From assembly GCA_007117785.1 (NCBI GenBank), contig SKFV01000160.1:1-10450 (forward strand): 10,450 nucleotides of DNA, given 5' to 3'. The notes under the pieces are model-generated. The model was not told the origin of the DNA. It did no database searches and saw only the letters and a program-made list of their open reading frames with translations. The position numbers were made by a program, and so were the translations under genes. Shown one piece after another: positions 1 to 5,198 of this stretch (its first letter is position 1; every line of letters begins with the position of its first letter). The DNA comes from Pseudomonas sp. GTDB taxonomy: Bacteria; Pseudomonadota; Gammaproteobacteria; Pseudomonadales; Pseudomonadaceae.

Positions 1-56
1 AAGCAATGCCGTGTTGCGGCGAGCATTCAACATGCCGGGTTCCTTCTGCTGATGGA

Positions 57-1580
57 TCAGGCGCTTCCACCGCCGGCGTCGGCTCTTGCCGGGGCCTTCC
101 CCGGTGCCGGGTCAAAGCGCAGTACGCCATCGTCGATCGGGCTATTGCGCATGATCTTACGGTCTTGCAGGTAATTCTGGTAGACCTGCCAGGGCACTCG
201 GTCCCCTTGTTTGGGCAGCACTTTGGAGGCTCGTTGCACATAGCCGGAGGTAAAGCTGAGGAAGGGCTCTTCGGCGACGTCAGGGTCGCGTTCGGGGATG
301 GCGACCGCCAGTTTTTGTTCGTCCAAATAGCGCAGCAGGCGGCAGACATAGCCGGCGGTGAGATCGGCTTTCAGGGTCCATGACGAGTTGACGTAACCAA
401 AGGCCATGGCGCAATTGGGCACGCCGCTGAGCATCATGCCTTTATAGGCCATGGTGTCGGCCGGATTGATCGGTTGGCCGTCGACCTGCATCTGGATATC
501 ACCGAGCATGTTCAGCTTGAGTCCGGTGGCGATGACGATCAGGTCAGCCGGCAAGATATCACCGTTCTTCAGCTGGATGCCGTCGGCGGTAAAGCGCTCG
601 ATGTGTTCGGTAACGACACTGGCACGTCCCTGGCGGATGTCCTTGAACAGATCGCCATCGGGTGCGACGCAGATGCGTTGGTCCCAGGGATTGTAGTCCG
701 GGGTGAAGTGTCGGGTATCCACCTCGGGACCGAGTTCGGCGGCCGCCATCTGGACCAGGCGCTTTTTCATCATCTGTGGGCGGCGTTTGGCCAAGCGATA
801 GTAGAAGATGCCGAGCAGGATATGCTTCCAGCGGGTCAAGCTGTGTGCGGCTTTGGCTGGCATGATGCGCTGCATCGCCAGGGCCAGCTTGTCACGCAGT
901 GGGCGGTTTACCACATAGGTGGGCGAGCGCTGCAGCATGGTGACGTGCGCGGCTTCCTTGGCCATCGCCGGAATCAGGGTGATGGCGGTAGCGCCACTGC
1001 CGATGACCACGACCTGCTGATTGCGGTAGTCGAGATCTTCGGGCCAGAACTGTGGATGCACGATGCGGCCCTTGAAGCTGTCTTCTTCCGGAAAGTCGGG
1101 ACGATAGGCTTCTTCATAGCTGTAATAGCCGCTGCACAGGTATAGGAAGCGTCCGTGCAGGGTGCTGGTTTTCGGGCTGCCGTCGCTATCGGTGTGCGCG
1201 ACTTCAACTGTCCAGCAGGCCTGCTCGCTGGACCAATCAGCCTTGATCACCCGGTGGCCGAGGCGAATATGCTGGCGCACCTGGTATTGGTCGGCAGTAT
1301 CGTTGATATAGGTACGAATGTCCGCGCCGTCGGCAATTGCCTTGTCGTTGGTCCAGGGTTTGAAGTCGTAACTCAGGGTATACATGTCCGAGTCGGAGCG
1401 GATACCGGGGTAACGGAACAAGTCCCAGGTACCGCCGATGGCATCGCGTGCTTCCAGCAGGGTGAAGCTTTTATCCGGGCACTCTTGTTGCAAGCGGACG
1501 GCTGCACCAATACCGGACAGGCCGGCGCCGACGATAATGACATCCAGCAGGGTTTGCGGCTGTGGTTCGAATGCACTCAT
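57..1580 (-). CDS. Flavin-containing Baeyer-Villiger monooxygenase, EthA/AlmA-like
   Basis: 507 aa. It is a predicted cytosolic FAD- and NADPH-dependent oxygenase that inserts one oxygen atom into ketones or related substrates. The N-terminal FAD Rossmann motif GxGxxG is at residues 18-23 and is followed by the GGTWDLFRYPGIRSDSDMYT block typical of this class. The Baeyer-Villiger fingerprint FxGxxxHxxxWP is exact at 169-180 (H175). A second, NADPH-binding GxGxxA motif is at 194-199. Blocks such as NPWDQR and MAYKGMMLSG resemble mycobacterial EthA (about 489 aa) and the long-chain alkane oxygenase AlmA as I remember them, so the family is firm. The natural substrate is not; long-chain alkane or ketone oxidation is only a guess. 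The ATG fits the usual N-terminus, but the upstream AAAGAG is a weak ribosome site. The gene lies beyond the smpB terminator, so it should have its own promoter. The C-terminal Gly/Ala-rich tail is variable in this family. Confidence 0.9.
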   Translation of the reverse strand: MSAFEPQPQTLLDVIIVGAGLSGIGAAVRLQQECPDKSFTLLEARDAIGGTWDLFRYPGIRSDSDMYTLSYDFKPWTNDKAIADGADIRTYINDTADQYQVRQHIRLGHRVIKADWSSEQACWTVEVAHTDSDGSPKTSTLHGRFLYLCSGYYSYEEAYRPDFPEEDSFKGRIVHPQFWPEDLDYRNQQVVVIGSGATAITLIPAMAKEAAHVTMLQRSPTYVVNRPLRDKLALAMQRIMPAKAAHSLTRWKHILLGIFYYRLAKRRPQMMKKRLVQMAAAELGPEVDTRHFTPDYNPWDQRICVAPDGDLFKDIRQGRASVVTEHIERFTADGIQLKNGDILPADLIVIATGLKLNMLGDIQMQVDGQPINPADTMAYKGMMLSGVPNCAMAFGYVNSSWTLKADLTAGYVCRLLRYLDEQKLAVAIPERDPDVAEEPFLSFTSGYVQRASKVLPKQGDRVPWQVYQNYLQDRKIMRNSPIDDGVLRFDPAPGKAPARADAGGGSA

Positions 1581-1603
1581 GGGCGACGCTCTTTATTGTT
1601 TTT

Positions 1604-1634
1604 GAGTAATTACTCTAAGCTAAAACGCACGTTT
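1604..1634 (-). promoter_or_regulatory. Two palindromes upstream of the monooxygenase, candidate operators
   Basis: A perfect 12-base palindrome GAGTAATTACTC lies at 1604-1615. A second, AAACG-CA-CGTTT, lies at 1623-1634, with centres 19 bases apart. Both sit within 60 bases of the monooxygenase start, between it and the smpB terminator. The second resembles the Pseudomonas PsrA site (G/C-AAAC, 2-4 bases, GTTT-G/C) with one outer base off. PsrA is a TetR-family fatty-acid sensor. A TTGCCA (1640-1645, reverse strand) could be a -35 element, but I find no good -10 at the right distance. Control by a TetR-type repressor is inference. Confidence 0.35.
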
Positions 1635-1669
1635 GATTTTGGCAAGGGCTATCAGGCTGAATGATAGGC

Positions 1670-1694
1670 AAAAAAAAGCCCCGCAATGCGGGGC
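1670..1694 (-). terminator. Rho-independent terminator of smpB
   Basis: On the reverse strand a 7-bp stem GCCCCGC/GCGGGGC with a 3-base loop (ATT) is followed directly by eight T residues. This is a textbook intrinsic terminator. It lies about 105 bases after the smpB stop and ahead of the monooxygenase, so it separates the two reverse-strand genes. On the forward strand there is no T tract, so it works in one direction only. Confidence 0.9.
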
Positions 1695-1722
1695 AAGTTG
1701 TGCGTGCTTTGAACCTCAGGGA

Positions 1723-1746
1723 CGGGCAGGTGGAGCTTCCTGCCCG
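1723..1746 (-). other. Stem-loop in the smpB 3' untranslated region
   Basis: CGGGCAGG (1723-1730) pairs perfectly with CCTGCCCG (1739-1746) over 8 bp with an 8-base loop. It lies between the smpB stop and the terminator and has no T tract, so it is not itself a terminator. It may protect the 3' end of the mRNA or be part of a 3'-end-derived small RNA. Confidence 0.5.
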
Positions 1747-1798
1747 GTTACTAGTTATGACTGGGGTAAAAAGCGAAAGTTCAGCGGTGGTGAAAAAT

Positions 1799-2281
1799 TT
1801 ATCGATTATTATCGCGGACGATGCGTTGTTTCTCGCGATTCCAGTCGCGTTCTTTCAGCGTCTGGCGTTTGTCGAAGTCTTTTTTGCCACGGACTAGAGC
1901 GATCTCACACTTAACCAGGTGTTTTTTCCAGTAGAGCGCCAAAGGTACACAGCTGAAGCCTTTTTGTTGCACGCCATCGAGCAATTTATCCAGCTCGCGG
2001 GCTTTCAGCAGCAGCTTGCGGGTGCGTGTGGGGTCGGCAATCACGTGCGTGCTGGCGGTGGTTAACGGAGAAATGTGTGCACCGAGCAGGAAGGCTTCGC
2101 CATTCTTCAGCAGAACGTAGCTGTCGATCAGCTGGGCTTTGCCGGCACGCAGGCTTTTCACTTCCCAGCCAGTCAGGGCGATACCCGCCTCGAAGCGTTC
2201 TTCAACGAAATAATCGTGTTTGGCCTTCTTGTTCAGCGCGATGGTGCCGCTGTTGGCCTGGGATTTGGTTTGCTTGCTCAT
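1799..2281 (-). CDS. smpB: SsrA (tmRNA)-binding protein SmpB
   Basis: 160 aa, the usual length of the family. SmpB binds tmRNA and brings it to stalled ribosomes for trans-translation, which frees the ribosome and tags the unfinished protein. Visible hallmarks are the N-terminal NKKAKHDYFVEERFEAGI segment, GWEVKSLRAGKAQL with the conserved GWEVKS, and the late LKERDWNREK that leads into the basic C-terminal tail, which acts in the decoding centre. The start ATG (2279-2281, complement) gives the family N-terminus. An in-frame ATG 27 codons upstream is unlikely because those residues do not look like SmpB. There is no Shine-Dalgarno sequence, but a TATAAT lies 10 bases upstream. The tmRNA gene itself is not in the window. 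Transcription ends at the hairpin near 1670. Confidence 0.96.
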   Translation of the reverse strand: MSKQTKSQANSGTIALNKKAKHDYFVEERFEAGIALTGWEVKSLRAGKAQLIDSYVLLKNGEAFLLGAHISPLTTASTHVIADPTRTRKLLLKARELDKLLDGVQQKGFSCVPLALYWKKHLVKCEIALVRGKKDFDKRQTLKERDWNREKQRIVRDNNR

Positions 2282-2499
2282 AGGCCGCGCATTATAGGCA
2301 GTTCGAGACAGTTCGGCTATGGCTGTGGTGCAAGGCTTGTTCTGTATGGGCAAAATCTGCACAATGCCCGGCTTTTCCGGTGACTGGCGACGGGTCTCTG
2401 TAAGCTGTTGCTGTCCCCGGAGGTCCCGGTGCTGTTAGGCTATCAGGCTCCTGCGAGAAGGTGCTGGCTGTTCTCGCCAATTGATCAAGTGATACGGGC
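2282..2499. other. smpB-ratA divergent intergenic region with a leader hairpin
   Basis: This 218-base gap must hold promoters in both directions. The smpB -10 lies at its left edge. Near ratA, GCGAGAA (2453-2459) pairs with TTCTCGC (2471-2477), a 7-bp stem with an 11-base loop that ends 22 bases before the ratA ATG. No T tract follows. I find no convincing sigma70 promoter for ratA, no small gene and no tRNA here. Confidence 0.4.
2291..2296 (-). promoter_or_regulatory. Consensus -10 box of smpB; likely near-leaderless start
   Basis: On the reverse strand a perfect TATAAT is separated from the smpB ATG by only 10 bases. Initiation at the normal 6-8 bases past the box would leave a 5' leader of about 2-4 bases. 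This agrees with the absence of a ribosome-binding site. No good -35 element is seen 16-18 bases further upstream, so the promoter is incomplete by sequence. Confidence 0.5.
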
Positions 2500-2934
2500 A
2501 TGACTCATATTCAGCGCTCTGCGCTTTTACCTTTTGCCGCGCCGCGGTTGTTTGAACTGGTCAACCGGGTTGAGGATTACCCCGATTTTTTGCCGTGGTG
2601 CTCTGCTGCCCGGGTGTTGGAAGAAAGCCCGGAACATATGCATGCTTGCCTGACCGTGGCCAAAGCGGGAATGACCCAGAGCTTTACCACCCGTAATAGC
2701 CTGGTGCCTGGCCAACGCATCGAGATGCGCCTGGAGCAGGGGCCGTTCAAGGAGCTGCATGGGGTGTGGGAGTTCAAGGCGCTGGGTGAGAGTGCCTGCA
2801 AGATCAGTCTGGACCTGCATTTCAGTTATTCCGGACCGGTGGTCAAGGCCACGCTGGGGCCCTTGTTCAATCAGGCGGCCAACACCATGGTGGAAGCCTT
2901 TTGTCAGCGCGCCAAGGAGGTCTACGGTGGCTGA
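2500..2934 (+). CDS. ratA: RatA/PasT-like START-domain protein
   Basis: 144 aa, the normal length. It belongs to the RatA/Coq10 branch of the START/polyketide-cyclase fold. E. coli RatA was reported to bind the 50S subunit and block subunit joining; the Coq10 relatives bind ubiquinone. Visible family blocks are an N-terminal segment rich in hydrophobic residues ending LVNRVEDYPDFLPWC, a middle GPFKELHGVWEF, and the C-terminal GPLFNQAANTMVEAFCQRA helix that closes the ligand pocket. The ribosome site before the ATG is weak (only ACGGGC). The gene overlaps rnfH by 8 bases, the usual ratA-rnfH pairing, which has been proposed as a toxin-antitoxin module. Whether this copy acts as a toxin or a quinone chaperone cannot be told from sequence. 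Confidence 0.92.
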   Translation: MTHIQRSALLPFAAPRLFELVNRVEDYPDFLPWCSAARVLEESPEHMHACLTVAKAGMTQSFTTRNSLVPGQRIEMRLEQGPFKELHGVWEFKALGESACKISLDLHFSYSGPVVKATLGPLFNQAANTMVEAFCQRAKEVYGG

Positions 2935-3250
2935 ACGTACCCTGGCCATTGAGGTGGCCTACGCTTTACCGCACAAACAGAAGATTCTTGCCTTTACCGT
3001 GCCCGAGGGGACAAGCCTGCGTGAGGCCGTCCGGCTCTCGGGTATCAGTGAGCATTTCCCTGAGCTGGACGTCGAAAGCTGCCCGCTGGGTATTTTTGGC
3101 AAGGCAGTGCCCAAACCGGATGAGCGGACGGTGAGCAGTGGTGAGCGAATCGAAATCTATCGGCCGTTGATTGCCGATCCGAAAGAAGTGCGCAAACAGC
3201 GCGCTGCCAAGGCAAAAGCCAAGGCAGCGGAAGAAAAGGCAGCGGAGTAG
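2927..3250 (+). CDS. rnfH: RnfH-family ubiquitin-like protein (RatB/PasI)
   Basis: 107 aa. A small beta-grasp, ubiquitin-like protein of the RnfH family, a partner of RatA in the ratA-ratB pair; its biochemical role is unsettled. Visible blocks are the first strand IEVAYALPHKQ, the GTSLREAVRLSGI turn and helix, LGIFGKAVPKPDERTVSSGE, and the family signature GERIEIYRPLIADPKEVRKQRA. The protein ends in a Lys/Ala/Glu-rich tail, probably disordered or helical. The start is a GTG inside the last codons of ratA, chosen because a strong AAGGAGG (2914-2920) lies 6 bases ahead and because it gives the family N-terminus. The overlap implies translational coupling with ratA. The stop lies 2 bases from the end of bamE on the other strand. 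Confidence 0.93.
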   Translation: MAERTLAIEVAYALPHKQKILAFTVPEGTSLREAVRLSGISEHFPELDVESCPLGIFGKAVPKPDERTVSSGERIEIYRPLIADPKEVRKQRAAKAKAKAAEEKAAE

Positions 3251-3252
3251 TT

Positions 3253-3672
3253 TTACTCGCCAGTGCCCAGCGGAGCACCTAGATCAGCAGGCGCCTGCTG
3301 TTGGCGCGAGCCGCCCATGATGGCTTCATCGCGGCTGGTGCCTGGAGTGAAGTCGCCACTCAGGGATACCAGGCGATCATCTTCAAAAGTCAGGCTGATG
3401 CGTTCCTGCACCCGTTCGCGGTGACCCGGCGTAAGGCTGTACAGATAATCCAAGCGGTTTTCATGGAAGGTGTCCTGGATTAGCGGGGTGCCCATGATAA
3501 AGCGCACCTGGCGGGTGGTCATGCCCGGGCGCAGTTGGTCGACCATGTCCTGGGTAACCACGTTGCCTTGCTGGACATCCAGCTTGTAGACACCGGGAAA
3601 GCCGCAGCCAGCAAGCAGCAGGGTGCCGGCACATAGAAAGATACAGAGGAATCGGTTCAGGCAGTTTGGCAT
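3253..3672 (-). CDS. bamE: Outer-membrane assembly lipoprotein BamE (OmlA/SmpA)
   Basis: 139 aa precursor, about 117 aa when mature. BamE is a periplasm-facing lipoprotein of the BAM complex, which folds beta-barrel proteins into the outer membrane. A lipoprotein signal peptide is clear: basic and hydrophobic start, then LLLAGC with the lipidated Cys at residue 23. The mature part has the SmpA/OmlA signature DQLRPGMTTRQVRFIMGTP, and then the RLDYLYSLTPG strand. The ATG at 3672 is chosen because it puts the lipobox at the normal distance; a longer frame beginning near 3765 would add 31 residues ahead of the signal peptide and overlap the fur start. The Shine-Dalgarno sequence is weak. It is divergent from fur, the omlA-fur arrangement known in P. 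aeruginosa, and convergent with rnfH. Confidence 0.95.
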   Translation of the reverse strand: MPNCLNRFLCIFLCAGTLLLAGCGFPGVYKLDVQQGNVVTQDMVDQLRPGMTTRQVRFIMGTPLIQDTFHENRLDYLYSLTPGHRERVQERISLTFEDDRLVSLSGDFTPGTSRDEAIMGGSRQQQAPADLGAPLGTGE

Positions 3673-3714
3673 CGCGTGGTAACATCCACTATCGTGATGA
3701 ATTGAATGATCTGA

Positions 3715-3743
3715 ATCATACCCGACTGATCCCGCCCTGCGAA
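3715..3743 (-). promoter_or_regulatory. Predicted sigma70 promoter of bamE
   Basis: On the reverse strand, TTCGCA (3738-3743, 4 of 6 consensus) and TATGAT (3715-3720, 5 of 6) are exactly 17 bases apart. Initiation would fall near 3708, giving a leader of about 36 bases. The site lies in the 91-base bamE-fur gap, so it may overlap the fur promoter, for which I see no clear match on the forward strand. Confidence 0.5.
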
Positions 3744-3763
3744 GCATAGAACGAGAATCTGCC

Positions 3764-4171
3764 ATGGTTGAAAATCAGGAACTGCGAAAAGCTGGTCTCA
3801 AGGTCACCCTGCCGAGGGTGAAGATTCTGCAAATGCTGGATAACGCAGAAGAGCGCCACATGAGCGCCGAGGATGTCTACAAGGCGTTGATGGAGGCAGG
3901 TGACGATGTCGGCCTGGCTACCGTCTACCGGGTACTGACCCAGTTTGAAAGCGCCGGTCTGGTGGTGCGCCATAACTTTGATGGCGGCCATGCGGTATTC
4001 GAGTTGGCTGACGGCGAACACCATGATCATATGGTGTGTGTTGATAGTGGCGAAGTGATCGAGTTTTTTGATCCGGCGATTGAAAAGCGGCAGAAAGAAA
4101 TCGTAGCTGAGCACGGTTATGAACTGGTCGACCATAATCTGGTCTTGTATGTGAAGAAGAAAAACGCCTGA
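3764..4171 (+). CDS. fur: Ferric uptake regulator Fur
   Basis: 135 aa, the normal length for Pseudomonas Fur. With Fe(II) bound, the dimer represses iron-uptake genes. The N-terminal winged helix includes the recognition segment GLATVYRVLTQFESAGLV (50-67). The two metal sites known from the P. aeruginosa Fur structure are all present: H32, E80, H89, E100 and H86, D88, E107, H124. The HHDHMVC block keeps C92, but the CxxC of the E. coli type is missing (CVDS instead), as is usual in pseudomonads. The start ATG gives the conserved MVENQELRKAGLKVTLPRVK opening; the ribosome site is weak (ACGAGAA). It is divergent from bamE. No strong Fur box was found in its own promoter region, so autoregulation is not shown. 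Confidence 0.98.
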   Translation: MVENQELRKAGLKVTLPRVKILQMLDNAEERHMSAEDVYKALMEAGDDVGLATVYRVLTQFESAGLVVRHNFDGGHAVFELADGEHHDHMVCVDSGEVIEFFDPAIEKRQKEIVAEHGYELVDHNLVLYVKKKNA

Positions 4172-4180
4172 TTCCCAGCG

Positions 4181-4233
4181 CTTGAGTCGGGTGTATCCTC
4201 GCCTGTATCTGGTTGCTCCCGACACTCAAGGGG
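4181..4233 (+). promoter_or_regulatory. Leader hairpin that can mask the ribosome site of the UPF0114 gene
   Basis: CTTGAG-TCGGG (4181-4191) can pair with CCCGA-CA-CTCAAG (4218-4230): 11 bp with a 2-base bulge and a 26-base loop. The last three bases of the right arm (AAG) are also the first bases of the Shine-Dalgarno AAGGGG (4228-4233) of the gene starting at 4240. It has no T tract, so it is not an intrinsic terminator. A role in translation control is inference. Confidence 0.4.
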
Positions 4234-4239
4234 TTGAGC

Positions 4240-4788
4240 ATGGAAAAGCTGTTCAATTCGAGCCGTTTTATGGTGCTCATCGTGGTGTTCTCCTGTGCCA
4301 TTGCAGCGCTGTTGCTGTACCTCACCAGTATGGTGGTGGTCTTCAACCTGGTCTGGGATGTGATCACCCAGGTTCCTACCAATGCCGACAGCGCCAAGCG
4401 CCTGGCTGTCAGGCTGCTGAAAGTGCTTGATGTGCTGCTGATTGCGGTGACCTTTCAGATTATTGCCGTTGGCTTGTATCGTCTCTTTATTGCGCGGGCA
4501 TCTGCGCGAGGGTCTGGCTTTCTGGCTGCACTGCAAATCAACAATTTCCATGACCTCAAAATCACGCTGCTGCAAGTGGCGGTTGTTATTCTCGTGATCC
4601 TGTTTCTCGAACAGGCGGTAGAAGTCGGCGCCGGGCTGGATACGCTGTATATGGGTATCGCCTTTGCGCTGATGATTGTCAGTGCCATCTGGGCAGCGAA
4701 GAATATGCATGCTCAGCAGCGCGGCGACTCCCGGATGGCAGTGAAGAAAAAAACCTTGCCGGCAGACGAAGATAAAGCATCGGATTAA
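4240..4788 (+). CDS. UPF0114/YqhA-like inner-membrane protein
   Basis: 182 aa. Function unknown. Four hydrophobic segments are visible at about 11-38, 62-83, 106-126 and 134-154, followed by a charged cytoplasm-like tail (Lys-rich, then acidic). Layout and the INNFHDLKITLLQVAVVILV stretch before the third helix resemble the E. coli YqhA/UPF0114 family (about 164 aa), but this is a recollection and not an alignment. Start ATG 4240 is chosen because AAGGGG lies 6 bases upstream; an in-frame TTG at 4213 has no such site. It is 68 bases after fur on the same strand and could be cotranscribed with it. The gap holds a hairpin touching the ribosome site. In P. aeruginosa, as I recall, no such gene follows fur. 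Confidence 0.65.
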   Translation: MEKLFNSSRFMVLIVVFSCAIAALLLYLTSMVVVFNLVWDVITQVPTNADSAKRLAVRLLKVLDVLLIAVTFQIIAVGLYRLFIARASARGSGFLAALQINNFHDLKITLLQVAVVILVILFLEQAVEVGAGLDTLYMGIAFALMIVSAIWAAKNMHAQQRGDSRMAVKKKTLPADEDKASD

Positions 4789-4800
4789 GCGATGTATTTT
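4778..4800 (+). terminator. Weak terminator-like hairpin at the end of the UPF0114 gene
   Basis: CATCG (4778-4782) pairs with CGATG (4790-4794) around a 7-base loop that contains the stop codon, followed by TATTTT. The stem is short and the T tract is interrupted, so termination would be partial at best. Confidence 0.3.
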
Positions 4801-4874
4801 ACTCAAAACTTCTGTTTTTACGATTCCCCTGGCCTGATACAAATAGCTTGTCTCAACGTCAAGGAGTTATCGCT

Positions 4875-5192
4875 ATGAAAACGGTTCGTGAATTTCATCT
4901 TGATCTGGACAAGCCCGTGCACAACCTGCACTTGCCAGATGGATTTGTCTGCATCAATGCCGCCTATGATCTGGTTCGTCGTCAGCTTGATCTGTGGGTT
5001 GAGGTGCCCTTGCGTCCGGATGTGCCTGAGCAGGAGTACCGCATCAAGCTGTATAACAGCGGGCAGCCGGTACCGCTGCACTACCAATACATTGCCTCGG
5101 CTTTGCATCCTTTCGAGTCGCGCGCGGTACATCTGTATCAGGTGACCGAGCCGAACAGCGACAGTGTTGCCGTGCTGGGCCGCGCTGCCTAG
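4875..5192 (+). CDS. Small uncharacterised protein, DUF7352-like
   Basis: 105 aa, no signal peptide or membrane segment, so probably cytosolic. Function unknown. The pattern of a short N-terminal strand (VREFHLDL), a LPDGFVCINAAYD turn, a LDLWVEVPL strand, a RIKLYNSGQPV strand with the conserved Gly, then YIAS and a closing VHLYQV strand matches what I remember of the DUF7352 fold, a small all-beta protein. Family membership is tentative. ATG 4875 is supported by AAGGAG (4861-4866) 8 bases upstream. The TAG stop overlaps the ribosome site of the following LysR gene, so the two are almost certainly cotranscribed and translationally coupled. This suggests that the protein works with, or feeds information to, that regulator. 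The 86-base upstream gap has only a poor promoter match (TACAAA at 4838-4843). Confidence 0.7.
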   Translation: MKTVREFHLDLDKPVHNLHLPDGFVCINAAYDLVRRQLDLWVEVPLRPDVPEQEYRIKLYNSGQPVPLHYQYIASALHPFESRAVHLYQVTEPNSDSVAVLGRAA

Positions 5193-5198
5193 GAGATG

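Noticed and set aside
474..1145. 223-codon forward frame opposite the monooxygenase
   Set aside because: Antisense shadow of a gene with intact family motifs; composition is His/Asp/Gly-rich with no recognisable domain.
1695..1798. tmRNA gene (ssrA) next to smpB
   Set aside because: The stretch is only about 100 bases and shows no tRNA-like ends or tag-peptide frame; in pseudomonads ssrA is elsewhere, as I recall.
3694..3720. Possible Fur box in the bamE-fur gap (ATGAT-CTGA-ATCAT)
   Set aside because: The inverted repeat has a 4-base spacer, and the best 19-base alignment to the Fur box matches only about 10 positions, too weak to call.
4117..4842. 241-codon reverse frame opposite the UPF0114 gene
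   Set aside because: Unusually rich in His, Gln and Asn, as expected from the complement of a hydrophobic membrane protein; no ribosome site or domain, and it overlaps the end of fur.
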